The notes: generated from the sequence alone by a model not told the origin. 64,000 nt of DNA from Chitinophaga varians (GCF_014529945.1 NZ_JACVFB010000001.1:1302001-1366000); one strand, 5' to 3'. Counted from the stretch's first letter, positions 8,844-17,580 are shown. Program-made: numbers and translations.

Positions 8844-10019
8844 ATGCTGAGTATTGATCAACTGAAACGTGTTTATACGAATGAACAGTTACTGGTAATC
8901 CTCTTCACGCGCTTGTATTTTGGAACGCAGGGAATAGATACCCTACGGGAATTTCTCGACAGGGAAACGATTGACTGGATGTCGTTTTATAAACTTATTT
9001 CGGTGAATGATATAAGGGGATTTGTTTATCACATTGTCTCGGAATCAAAGATTGACATGGATGCCTCGGTTTATAGTGCCCTGAAAAAGGACGTGATGGG
9101 CATTAGCCTGTTTGGCGCTTATCAGGCGGATTTATTACGTCGGTTGAAACCGGCATTTGAACAGTTAGGCATTACCGTTATTCCATATAAGGGGAGGGTG
9201 CTGGCCGAACGCTATTACAGCTCCCCGCTTTTGAGGGAAGGATCCGATATTGACTTCCTGATATCCAAAGATGACCTGCTTCCCTTAAGGAAATACCTGC
9301 TTGAAAATGGTTTTATGTCCACTTATAACGTCTCGGAGCATCAGCTGGGTTTTGCCGTGCGCTATCATCGTGAGCTGCCGTTTAAGTCTCCGAAAGACAG
9401 GATGGGTATTTCCTGTTCCGTTGAACTGCAGTGGAAACTACTTGGAAGTTATTTTGGCCCTTTTCCGCAGTATGATTTTTTTATTCAGCATCTACAGCCA
9501 TATACCACTGCTGATGGGGCCACGCAGATGGGGCTGGCGCCGACCTATGATTTTTTATGTGTGGCCTCTAATCATTTAATCAAGGAAGCACTGGCCAGAT
9601 TTAAGTATGTGATAGACCTGGCGGCCATCATTCATACTTCTTCCGGCCAAATGGACTGGGGCGAAATCAACCGACAATTTAAGCAGCATCGCTTCTCCAA
9701 TTTTCTTTGGTCGGGCCTCCGTGCATTAGAGGACATTGTTGGACTTCAGTTTCCGATACCGGATATTCCGGCAGTGCCTTATCATTTGTTTGCCGCCACA
9801 GAACTCCGGTCGGGGAAGGCGCTTTATTTGGCACTGATCAAACAAACAAATTTAACGCGCTCGTTGGCTGGTAGAATAAAATTTAGCCTGAGAGCCTATT
9901 GGTATTGGTTATTGCCTAATTATAAGGACCTGGAGGCAACAAAGGGCCCTGCATGGGCTATTCCATTTCTCATTCCCGTAAAATCGCTCAAATTCATTTA
10001 TACCTACCTCACAAAGTAA
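8844..10019 (+). CDS. Nucleotidyltransferase family protein (NTP_transf_5) of the lasso locus
   Basis: A 391-residue protein with the Pol-beta type nucleotidyltransferase site GSDIDFLI (about residues 133-140) and the preceding YKGRVLAERYY block typical of the NTP_transf_5 family. Such proteins are common in RiPP loci, including lasso clusters that also encode an HPr-kinase homolog. I chose the ATG two bases after the Nif11 stop; an in-frame ATG 30 bp upstream would overlap Nif11. The gene converges with the toroid-protein gene and their 3' ends overlap by 11 bp. A role in further modification of a phosphorylated lasso peptide is inference. Confidence 0.85.
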   Translation: MLSIDQLKRVYTNEQLLVILFTRLYFGTQGIDTLREFLDRETIDWMSFYKLISVNDIRGFVYHIVSESKIDMDASVYSALKKDVMGISLFGAYQADLLRRLKPAFEQLGITVIPYKGRVLAERYYSSPLLREGSDIDFLISKDDLLPLRKYLLENGFMSTYNVSEHQLGFAVRYHRELPFKSPKDRMGISCSVELQWKLLGSYFGPFPQYDFFIQHLQPYTTADGATQMGLAPTYDFLCVASNHLIKEALARFKYVIDLAAIIHTSSGQMDWGEINRQFKQHRFSNFLWSGLRALEDIVGLQFPIPDIPAVPYHLFAATELRSGKALYLALIKQTNLTRSLAGRIKFSLRAYWYWLLPNYKDLEATKGPAWAIPFLIPVKSLKFIYTYLTK

Positions 10020-12054
10020 CCATTGCTTGCGCATATTTATGCAGCGCATTTAAAATGGTAATGGTGGCGAAGTTCTTTTTTTCATCTTTGACGATGATGA
10101 CCTTTTCTCCTTTTTCATGAGCTGTGTCATGCGGATGTGGAGATCTTAGTTCAGCGGAAGGGTTCCAGTACCCGGATGATTGTTGAGCCATGAGTAGATA
10201 ATCCGCCATGCGCTGTAACAGGTTGTGGTGGCCTGCCTGTTGAGGGGAACATAACAGTATTCTTAGCAGCAGGGCCGTTTTAAACGCACTGGGAACAGCA
10301 TTGGCCAGTTCCCTTTGTGCCTGATCAACCGCCCATTTTACGGCCTTCTCTATCGTTCCTTTATACAAATTGGCATCTTTAGCAGAAAGGGCTTCCACGC
10401 TGAGCGCCGTAACATATTCATATCCATCCCACCAATAGCTGTACCAGTATCCTGTTGACTGCTGTTGTTTCAGCAGATAGTCGATGGCGTGCTGATAACC
10501 AGCCAGGGCATAGGCGGCAGTAACACAACAATGAGGTATTTGCCAACCGTGAAACGATTCGGCCGATTTGCTACCCACGGCCGCAAACGGTGAATAGGTG
10601 CTGATACCGCCATCTTCTGCCACATAGTGTTGCATCATATCTGCGAGGGGTGCCGGAAATTCTTTCGAGAACCCTGCTGCGTTGACGAAAAGCCATGTCC
10701 AGACAGTGCTGTCGGCATCTGCGGGCGTGAGCATATTGTAACCCCATCCTTCCTGTTCTCTGTAACGGGTTTGCAGTATCCTCCATGCTTTTTCCAGCGC
10801 CGTACTGACCTTAGGAGATTTTAAATGTGCCAGGTGGCAGGCTACATAGGCCGTAACCCATTCGTCGCTGCTGCCCGGAACAAGGTGAAAGTCTTTCCAC
10901 CAGCCCGACTGCAGCTGGCTGGACAGGAGATAGTCAATTCCTTTGTTCAGTACCTGTTGAATATCCGGAGTTGTTGCTTGCCCGTGTTGGGCATCTGCCT
11001 GGTTATCCTCCTTTTTGAAGGCTTTCCATCGGCTTTCATAACCGAGATAGGCTTTTAACGCTACTGTTTTATCAGGATGATAAGACACCTTTACATGAGA
11101 AATCCATTTTTTCAGGAATGTAAATTCATGCTGAGGTTTTGACAGGGAAGCTATCCATAAGTGTTCCGGCCAGCTATCGATCTGCCCCGGAAAGATGTCC
11201 CTGTCCCAGCTGAGAATGGCTTCTATCTTTTGCTGACACAGGTCCTGGTGCACGGGAAGTTTTTCAATGAAAGCACGCCAATATGTTTCCGTGTGCGGCG
11301 CCTCATTCCAAAAGCACTCGAAGCCAATCTGCGGATGAACATTTTTCCCGATGTCGATGCATAAAGTTACCCGGTCGGCATAATTGTAAATCAGGGAAAT
11401 CCATTGATCTAGCGCAGGTCCGGTCCATGCATACCCGATTTGTTGCAGGAAATTGGAAACCGCTGCAAAGGAGAGTTTTTTGATATTGACCCGCAGCACT
11501 TCCGTGTCCCTGGAAAAGAGAATCCCCAGGTACCCCACGTGTGCCGGGGCACTACAGGCGCTGAATATGATCTCCAATGCGCTAAAATAGGCCTTGTTAT
11601 CTCCCAGGGTGTCCTTCAACAGGGAAAAACAAAAGTCTCTCGTCTGGGAGGGCGTAAGACCTGCGTTTAGTTCGAAGAACAACAGCGGCGTTTTTATCCC
11701 CGAAGGAAGCACATCGAGTTCCAGAAAAATTTCTGCAATATGTTGATAACAGGCAGAGGAAGGGTCGGCCCAGGATTTTAAAAACCGCAACAACATTTCG
11801 TGTTCCTCGTCTCCGGTCAACCTGCGCCGGAGCCAGTTATAGATCGCGTTGAGGTCATCCTCCCTGCGTATGCAAAGTTGGAGATCTACCTGGTCGTCGT
11901 TGTTTAAGCGGCATTCCAGCCCAAACCTGATAATGGGAGGAAGGAAATCAGCTGCCTTTTTCAGCAATACCTGTTGCGCCGGAGAAACAAGTTGCCGGGG
12001 AAGCGTGTCACAAAATGTACCGGTCGCCTTTAACAGCGAATATTCATCACACAT
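10009..12054 (-). CDS. Terpene-cyclase-like (prenyltransferase/squalene-oxidase repeat) protein in the lasso operon
   Basis: The 681-residue protein has two parts. Residues 1 to about 350 are not assigned; they contain LCIDIGKNVHPQIGFECFW and ISHVKVSYHPDKTVALKAYL. The remainder has repeats of the squalene-cyclase/prenyltransferase toroid type, such as GIDYLLSSQLQSGWW, AIDYLLKQQQSTGYW and YLLMAQQSSGYW, with the spaced Q-x-x-G-x-W signature. The catalytic DxDD motif of squalene-hopene cyclases is not seen. It overlaps the kinase gene by 8 bp, so it belongs to the lasso operon. Prenylation, other tailoring or scaffolding are all possible; its reaction is unknown. Confidence 0.8.
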   Translation of the reverse strand: MCDEYSLLKATGTFCDTLPRQLVSPAQQVLLKKAADFLPPIIRFGLECRLNNDDQVDLQLCIRREDDLNAIYNWLRRRLTGDEEHEMLLRFLKSWADPSSACYQHIAEIFLELDVLPSGIKTPLLFFELNAGLTPSQTRDFCFSLLKDTLGDNKAYFSALEIIFSACSAPAHVGYLGILFSRDTEVLRVNIKKLSFAAVSNFLQQIGYAWTGPALDQWISLIYNYADRVTLCIDIGKNVHPQIGFECFWNEAPHTETYWRAFIEKLPVHQDLCQQKIEAILSWDRDIFPGQIDSWPEHLWIASLSKPQHEFTFLKKWISHVKVSYHPDKTVALKAYLGYESRWKAFKKEDNQADAQHGQATTPDIQQVLNKGIDYLLSSQLQSGWWKDFHLVPGSSDEWVTAYVACHLAHLKSPKVSTALEKAWRILQTRYREQEGWGYNMLTPADADSTVWTWLFVNAAGFSKEFPAPLADMMQHYVAEDGGISTYSPFAAVGSKSAESFHGWQIPHCCVTAAYALAGYQHAIDYLLKQQQSTGYWYSYWWDGYEYVTALSVEALSAKDANLYKGTIEKAVKWAVDQAQRELANAVPSAFKTALLLRILLCSPQQAGHHNLLQRMADYLLMAQQSSGYWNPSAELRSPHPHDTAHEKGEKVIIVKDEKKNFATITILNALHKYAQAMVTL

Positions 12055-13006
12055 GCCGGGAAATACTTATGGTTTCGATGATTGAATCGTACACTTCATG
12101 AATACGCCGGATATCGTCCGGTGCGAAAATGTTATAGGAAGGTACTGTTTCCAGTAGTGTCATGGCTGATTGAAAGTAAATTCTCAGGTACTCTTTAGCG
12201 TTTACGCCCGGAAGTAACATCTCGTGCATCAATACGGATAGAGCGTCTTTCCCGGCTATGCCGGTGATCAGGTTTGGGGGAGAAGGCATGCGCTGATTGA
12301 CGAAGAACACGGCCGCCACTTTCATAGGTAGCCCCGCGGTCTGCGAGGTTACCTGTTTGAAATAATATTTTTGTGTAAGCGCGTCGGCTTCCGGCGTTGC
12401 AGTCCAGTCTTCCGGCAAATCGAATACCCGTTGAAGCTGTGCCTGGGGGATCGATAAGGCGGCGGCTACGTCCGGATTTATTTTCAGGGAAGTTTCTCCC
12501 TGCGCCGCGAAAAACGAATGATCTTTCTGGTGCAGCAGCGAATAGTCGTCACACCATATGGCGTGCCCCCGTAAATGAAAATAAGTCGCCAATGTTGACT
12601 TACCGGCTCCCTTTGTGCCAATAAACAATACCACCTGATCATCGATGCAAATGGCGGATGCATGCAGACAGAAATGCCCCTGTTCCTGCAGGCAAAACTT
12701 GGTAATATTTCCCCGGACCAGTGACAGGACTGATTGAGGAGAGGCCATGTCTGAATACTGATAGAAGACGCTGCTGCCTGCTGATAAAATAAGGAAGCTG
12801 ACAACAGGCTTTTGGTGGCGATGATATTCAAACAGGAAACACCTCTGGTTGTCAGAGGTGGTCCCTATTTGAATACGCTCACCAAATGCCGGCAGGGAAG
12901 GAGGCGGTGTAAATGTATCAAATACCATCTTACCTTTCAATGCGGCAAACTCAGCGTTGCTTAAATGGGTGAATGTTATATCGGGATGCACGAACAGATT
13001 CACCAT
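12047..13006 (-). CDS. Lasso peptide HPr-kinase-like kinase
   Basis: This 319-residue protein contains LHASAICID followed by the P-loop GTKGAGKS (residues 130-137) and WCDDYSLL, the order seen in the C-terminal domain of HPr kinase/phosphorylase. HPr-kinase homologs in lasso clusters of the paeninodin type phosphorylate the C-terminal Ser side chain of the precursor. The precursor gene directly upstream ends in Ser and its stop overlaps this start (TAATG), so it is the obvious substrate. The N-terminal 100 residues are diverged. Cytoplasmic. Confidence 0.88.
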   Translation of the reverse strand: MVNLFVHPDITFTHLSNAEFAALKGKMVFDTFTPPPSLPAFGERIQIGTTSDNQRCFLFEYHRHQKPVVSFLILSAGSSVFYQYSDMASPQSVLSLVRGNITKFCLQEQGHFCLHASAICIDDQVVLFIGTKGAGKSTLATYFHLRGHAIWCDDYSLLHQKDHSFFAAQGETSLKINPDVAAALSIPQAQLQRVFDLPEDWTATPEADALTQKYYFKQVTSQTAGLPMKVAAVFFVNQRMPSPPNLITGIAGKDALSVLMHEMLLPGVNAKEYLRIYFQSAMTLLETVPSYNIFAPDDIRRIHEVYDSIIETISISRHV

Positions 13007-13149
13007 TAAGAATTGTAGTATGGTCCACTGCCGCCATCCGATGCGCCCGAGGTGCCCGTGGTATTGGTTACTTCCCCGATTTTTCCGAGATCTTTTAATT
13101 CAGGTGATTGGTACACCTTTTTGGTTTCGTTGTTGGTTACTTCTTTCAT
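13006..13149 (-). CDS. Lasso peptide precursor (47 aa)
   Basis: A short gene between cyclase and kinase encodes a leader with YQSPELKDLGKIGEVT, matching the lasso leader pattern Y-x2-P-x-L used by the RRE, and a penultimate leader Thr (T30). Cleavage after T31 gives the 16-residue core GTSGASDGGSGPYYNS. Gly1 and the only acidic residue, Asp7, would form a 7-residue macrolactam ring; the tail is GGSGPYYNS with bulky Tyr13/Tyr14 able to lock the thread. The C-terminal Ser fits phosphorylation by the neighbouring kinase. Start ATG lies 35 bp after the cyclase gene. The exact boundary is predicted. Confidence 0.9.
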   Translation of the reverse strand: MKEVTNNETKKVYQSPELKDLGKIGEVTNTTGTSGASDGGSGPYYNS

Positions 13150-13184
13150 AGTGTAAACATTCTTTTTAAATGTGAGTAGATGTA

Positions 13185-14981
13185 TTAAGAGAGATGACTC
13201 TTCCAGGATAACACGTGTAGAACGGATAGAAAATTGTTGTCGGCAGCAGCGGCGTGCCCCGAATCATTAATAGCTGCTTTCAGACGTGGGACATCTATTT
13301 TCCCGTTTAAAAAATCACCGGATTCCGACACTCTTTTTTCCAGCATATCACGTATTTCAGGCGTTTTAAAATTTTGCAGGAGCGGGTTCCCGTAAAGAGG
13401 CGTCTTGGGCCTTCTTACAATTTCTCCCGGCAGATAAGGTACCATGGCCATGCGAAGCAATGACTTTTGATACAATACGTGAGGAGGAAGCGCCAAAATA
13501 AAAAGCAGGAGTTCCAGCGAAAAAAACGGATGCCTGATTTTTATTTTATTGCCGGTAAAGCCAGGATGGGATGTTTCGAATAACCAGGACCAGAAAGGGT
13601 TTCGTGCCAATGCGAAGTTTGAGCGGATCGAAACGGCGTATTTGTCAGGGGCATCTTCGTTAAGCGAAGAAACATCACACCACGCCGGTGTGGCGGTGGC
13701 AACAGGTACTTTTATTACCCATTTTCTTATGCTCCGCCAAACCGCCCGGGAAAAATGGCCAAATTTTCTGTGATATATCAGATCATCCAGGTAAGGTTGA
13801 AGCAGGTTGCCCTGTGCCGCATGTCTCTTACGGGACTGCGGCTCATACGCAAACAGGGGATCTCCGCCGAATCCCGTCAGGTATATCGTTGAAAAAGCTG
13901 CCGCATCAGAGAGTATCGCTGATTCTGCCGTTGCTTCCGGAATACCGGCTGGTTCCGGAATCCAGCAGGATGAAGGTTGGACTATATTTTTAATATAATC
14001 TTCTCCGAGGTATTGTTTGACCGGTATATCCAGGTGGCTGGCAATAAGGCGGGCGAAATAACCTTCATTTTCACAGACAAGTTGCCGGTAATGAATATTA
14101 AATGCCACTAGTGTATGATCATCTCCATACAGGTCATCTTGTACTTTCTTTGCAGTGGCTGCAACCGAAGAGCTGTCCATTCCTCCACTGAGCGAGCTGG
14201 CTATCTTGTGGCTGCGCGTACGGTCTCTGACCGACTGCTCAAATAAACGACAGAAGTGCTTGACATAGGCGCCGGCTGTTTTATAACGAATAGGCGTGAC
14301 CGTGGTTGGAATGTCCCAATAGCGGTTGATTTGAATTTTTCCATCTTTATAAGTCAACTGATGGGCGGGTGGAAGCTTTTTAATTTTTTTATAGATGGTT
14401 TGGTCCCAGCGCCTGTTTCCGCCGGTTGCGAGGTAGTCGTGCAATACGGTGTCGTCCAGTTCTGACATCAGCTGCGGTATCGCTTTAAGGGACCGGTAAA
14501 AATTAGTGAAAAGAAACTTGTTGTCCACATTGGTATAGTAAAAAGGGATCACGCCGAAATGATCACGGGCGCAGAAAAGAGTGTTTGTCTGCTCATTCCA
14601 GATGGCGAAGGCGTAATCTCCTGCGAGATGTTGCATACAATCTTCTCCCCAATGTTTATAGGCATAGAGAAGAAGATAAGGGTCTGGCGTGGTGTGATGG
14701 ATGTCATCAAAAAACAGGCTCAGTATTTTTATCAGCGCTGAACGGTTGTCCAAACGTACGTCTCCGATAATATGAAGGTGGTCATCTATTGTAAAGGGAA
14801 GTCGCTCTGCGGCTGTGTCTTCGCTTGTCTTTAACCATCCAAACCGCAGGTCGGCCTGTGGGCTATGCCATTCCCCCTGGTAGTCATTACAGGTGGCCGT
14901 AATGACTGCCATTGATAAGTCAAGCATTTCTTTATCGGCTGTCCGGAGCTGAGTAGATATGATACCAATAAATCCGCTCAT
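13185..14981 (-). CDS. Lasso cyclase (asparagine-synthetase homolog, C protein)
   Basis: A 598-residue homolog of asparagine synthetase B. The N-terminus reads MSGFIGI, with Ser replacing the catalytic Cys of the glutaminase domain, so it cannot use glutamine as ammonia donor; this is typical of lasso cyclases, which use the core N-terminal amine. The ATP-pyrophosphatase loop SSLSGGMDSSSVA lies near residue 262. It would adenylate Asp7 of the core and close the isopeptide ring. The start overlaps the B2 stop by 4 bp. Confidence 0.93.
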   Translation of the reverse strand: MSGFIGIISTQLRTADKEMLDLSMAVITATCNDYQGEWHSPQADLRFGWLKTSEDTAAERLPFTIDDHLHIIGDVRLDNRSALIKILSLFFDDIHHTTPDPYLLLYAYKHWGEDCMQHLAGDYAFAIWNEQTNTLFCARDHFGVIPFYYTNVDNKFLFTNFYRSLKAIPQLMSELDDTVLHDYLATGGNRRWDQTIYKKIKKLPPAHQLTYKDGKIQINRYWDIPTTVTPIRYKTAGAYVKHFCRLFEQSVRDRTRSHKIASSLSGGMDSSSVAATAKKVQDDLYGDDHTLVAFNIHYRQLVCENEGYFARLIASHLDIPVKQYLGEDYIKNIVQPSSCWIPEPAGIPEATAESAILSDAAAFSTIYLTGFGGDPLFAYEPQSRKRHAAQGNLLQPYLDDLIYHRKFGHFSRAVWRSIRKWVIKVPVATATPAWCDVSSLNEDAPDKYAVSIRSNFALARNPFWSWLFETSHPGFTGNKIKIRHPFFSLELLLFILALPPHVLYQKSLLRMAMVPYLPGEIVRRPKTPLYGNPLLQNFKTPEIRDMLEKRVSESGDFLNGKIDVPRLKAAINDSGHAAAADNNFLSVLHVLSWKSHLS

Positions 14982-15445
14982 TTAACTACTGAGATGGTTT
15001 TTATGTTGTTTTGAGGTAAAACGAGGTACTGTGAAACAATAGCCGGATGGTCATTCAAAAGACTCCCTTCTTTTTCTAACCAGGCGTGGGCATCAAATTG
15101 CCCGTCGCGTCGCTGTATCCCAATTTTAAGTGCTGACGGAATCCCCTGTCTGCCTAACAGGCATTGCATCACCAACGACTGAGACAGGCATCTGCCCTTT
15201 AAAAAAGGGTGCTGATTCAGTTGATGAAAGATGGTGGCGTATTTATCGAGAATCACCATCGTGTCATGGTTGTTGGGTGGTGGAACATCTTTCCGCAACA
15301 AAGACAATAATCTTTCCGTCGTTTTTAAGCTGGTACACCGGAGCACCACTTCTGTCAGGATAGTGAGTATCCGGATGCGGAAAAACAGACGGTCATACGC
15401 CCTGATAGATCTGTTAATAGCTATCAAATCGTGCTCCGGATACAT
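14978..15445 (-). CDS. Lasso leader peptidase (B2, McjB C-terminal/transglutaminase-like)
   Basis: This 155-residue cysteine protease has the McjB-type triad in order: Cys86 in GRCLSQSLVMQCLL, His120 in FDAHAWLE and Asp132 in LLNDHP. It removes the leader from the precursor after the RRE protein delivers it. Its first codon shares one base with the stop of the B1 gene, so the two halves of the split B protein are translationally coupled. Confidence 0.93.
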   Translation of the reverse strand: MYPEHDLIAINRSIRAYDRLFFRIRILTILTEVVLRCTSLKTTERLLSLLRKDVPPPNNHDTMVILDKYATIFHQLNQHPFLKGRCLSQSLVMQCLLGRQGIPSALKIGIQRRDGQFDAHAWLEKEGSLLNDHPAIVSQYLVLPQNNIKTISVVK

Positions 15446-15720
15446 CAGCAGCAGGTAATTAGTTCGGCTTTACGAAGGTCTTCGATTAAGCGGAAAAGAT
15501 CTGCCTGTAGCCGGTCCGGACTTACAGCGTATTCCTCCTGCAGCGTATGGAATGCTGCATCATAGTCTTTGTTATCGGCCAGTAATTCCCAAAATCGTTT
15601 GCCGACATCGTTCAACTCATAAAAATGTTCCGTGCTTACATTCAGGATGACATACCCATCACCCATTTCCCGAACAATACTGTTTTCCGATATTTTTAGC
15701 TGCTTCTCTAAGAAAATCAT
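15445..15720 (-). CDS. Lasso RRE protein (B1, PqqD-like)
   Basis: The 91-residue protein has the PqqD fold pattern: short beta strands (NSIVREMGDGYVILNVSTEHFYELN), then VGKRFWELL and two helices ending EDLRKAELI. PqqD-like B1 proteins bind the lasso leader through its Y-x2-P-x-L motif and present it to the B2 protease. It is the first gene of the lasso operon and follows a good promoter near 15917. Confidence 0.9.
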   Translation of the reverse strand: MIFLEKQLKISENSIVREMGDGYVILNVSTEHFYELNDVGKRFWELLADNKDYDAAFHTLQEEYAVSPDRLQADLFRLIEDLRKAELITCC

Positions 15721-15922
15721 TAATAAATAATTGGGGGTGGAATATCCTACTATTTAACTTTCAAAATTTGCCCGACAGGATCACTGTGATGCGAATTTTC
15801 AGACTGTAACAGGCGATCTGCCAGGTTTTTCGGAATAAGATTGGTAAGATTTTTATAATCTGGTTGATTGCTTAACGTGCTGAAGATAGCCACTATGGAT
15901 ATAGTGATGCTGCTTCTTGGCG

Positions 15923-15954
15923 CAATTATACAGCAATTATCCAAGTAAAACAAA
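15923..15954 (-). promoter_or_regulatory. Lasso operon promoter
   Basis: On the minus strand TTTG (15954-15951) is followed after 20 bases by TATAATTG (15930-15923), a seven-of-eight match to the Bacteroidota -7 box TAnnTTTG with permitted spacing. Transcription would start near 15917. Confidence 0.55.
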
Positions 15955-16025
15955 CTTGTCCTGATTTTGTTGAAAAATTTTTGAAACTGCCGGGGCCAGC
16001 TGTCGGCACTATAAAAAGTAAGCTG

Positions 16026-16062
16026 AAAAATAAGGCCGGCCCCCTCTCGAAGGCCAGCCCTT
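16026..16062 (-). terminator. SusCD operon terminator
   Basis: Read on the minus strand, AAGGGCTGGCC pairs with GGCCGGCCTT (one bulge, one G-U pair) and is followed by TTATTTTT. It sits about 35 bp after the SusD stop and separates that operon from the lasso operon. Confidence 0.65.
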
Positions 16063-16094
16063 TTTATGACCGGTTCTATACTCTCAATGGTGTA

Positions 16095-17570
16095 TTAATA
16101 AAGGTCCCAGAAATGTTTTCCCGCTTTGCTGTCTTTTCCGCCAATAGACTGAACAGCTTTGTCGTAGTTGCTCTTATTGAGCTGTTGTTCGTCTACAGGA
16201 TAGGTCATGCGGGTAGGCACCACAGCTACCTCCCGATCGAGGGAGCCATCAACAGGGGCTACAAACAGGTCCTGCCCATTAGGCTTTTTGAAATCAAGCC
16301 TCAGCCTTTCAAACCATCCTTCCAGACCCTGCATGTACATGGCGATCCACTTTTGTGTACCGATTACATTCTTCCATTGACCGCCATTATAGGGTACGCC
16401 GGCGATGTAAGGATCAATATCGGAGGCGGCAACGCCACGGTCTTCCAGGGAAGCCCTGATGCCTTTTTTGTAATGGTCTTCGGCGGAGCCGCTGATGATT
16501 TTTCTTTCTACTGCTTCGGCGAGGATAAATTCCACTTCGGCATAATCCATATAAACGCCGGGTGACTTAGCGTCCAGCACTGCGCTGCCGGGCAGGGAAA
16601 TGGTGCTATTGGGGATCGTTTCCCCGTTTTGCTGGTTTAACCCATACGCTTTGCCGACATATTTGCCACTTTCTTTTGCAGGCGCTGCATAGATCGGCAG
16701 TCGGGGATCATTGACATCGAGCATGTAATCTACGAGCGTCTTACACATGCAGAAATCGATGCGTGACTTATAGGACTCATTCAGTGGATTGTTATTGGGT
16801 GGGGCTTCCACATACCGGAACAGGGCGTTGTCTGCATTGGAGGTAAATACGCCGGAGGTCACGGCATCATTGATAGCCTGGTTGACGAGCGTCTGCATGG
16901 AGGGAACATCACTTACCCGCATGGCTATACGAAGCCGGAGCGAATTGGCGAAGCGTTTCCATTTATTGACATCCCCGTTATAGATGATATCTGTTTTGGC
17001 AGGGAACGATCCTTTGGCAGGGTCCATTTTGGCGACTTGTTCTGCCAGTATTTTGAGGAGATCTGTGTAGATGGTAATAGCCTTGTCGTATGGACTGTTG
17101 GGCCGGTCGAGGCCACCTTGTGATAATTTGTAGGGAATGTCTTCATACATATCCACCAGCATATGATAGGTCCATACTTTCATGATTTCCGCAATGGCTA
17201 TCTGATTGGGAGAATAATCGAAAGCCTTATCTGTATTGATCTTAATGATCTCGTTGAGATCTTTGATGGAGCCGGCGTATAAGATGTTCCAGAAAGTGTT
17301 GTTCTGGTTTTCGCGGATCTGGTAGCGGCTTTCGTTGGAGTAGGTGGTGGCGGACCAGTACTGGGCGTAATGTAAACCGGTGCGACCGTTGTTCCATTCG
17401 TTCCAGATATTGTCCATGGCCTTTTTCTCGGCAGAGACCAGCAGGTACCCCGGGTCCGTGGTTTTAGGATTATTCGGGTCCTGATTGATCTCATCAAATT
17501 TTTTGGTACAGCCTGAAGCCAGGAATAGCAGTACCGAGAGGAAACATAGTTGCTTGAATATTGTTTTCAT
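16095..17570 (-). CDS. SusD/RagB-like outer-membrane lipoprotein
   Basis: This 491-residue lipoprotein has a signal sequence with lipobox ASGC (lipid Cys21) followed by TKKFDEINQDPNNP, the typical N-terminus of the SusD-like_2 group. SusD proteins lie on top of the SusC channel and capture ligand on the cell surface. It is 10 bp downstream of the susC-like gene and ends at a terminator. The ligand is not evident: no glycoside hydrolase lies in the operon, so an oligosaccharide or a peptide are both possible. Confidence 0.93.
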   Translation of the reverse strand: MKTIFKQLCFLSVLLFLASGCTKKFDEINQDPNNPKTTDPGYLLVSAEKKAMDNIWNEWNNGRTGLHYAQYWSATTYSNESRYQIRENQNNTFWNILYAGSIKDLNEIIKINTDKAFDYSPNQIAIAEIMKVWTYHMLVDMYEDIPYKLSQGGLDRPNSPYDKAITIYTDLLKILAEQVAKMDPAKGSFPAKTDIIYNGDVNKWKRFANSLRLRIAMRVSDVPSMQTLVNQAINDAVTSGVFTSNADNALFRYVEAPPNNNPLNESYKSRIDFCMCKTLVDYMLDVNDPRLPIYAAPAKESGKYVGKAYGLNQQNGETIPNSTISLPGSAVLDAKSPGVYMDYAEVEFILAEAVERKIISGSAEDHYKKGIRASLEDRGVAASDIDPYIAGVPYNGGQWKNVIGTQKWIAMYMQGLEGWFERLRLDFKKPNGQDLFVAPVDGSLDREVAVVPTRMTYPVDEQQLNKSNYDKAVQSIGGKDSKAGKHFWDLY

Positions 17571-17580
17571 GACCTGTTTT

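Larger units (their letters stand above)
15721..16094. promoter_or_regulatory. Spacer between SusD and lasso operon with lasso promoter
   Basis: No convincing gene is present. The low-coordinate part is the lasso leader region, about 195 nt from predicted start of transcription to the B1 ATG. The high-coordinate part holds the SusD terminator. A 67-codon frame on the minus strand would start inside the promoter and is not credible. Confidence 0.5.

Noticed and set aside
15750..15953. 67-codon minus-strand frame before the lasso operon
   Set aside because: Its only ATG lies inside the predicted promoter, upstream of the start of transcription, and the product has no family resemblance.
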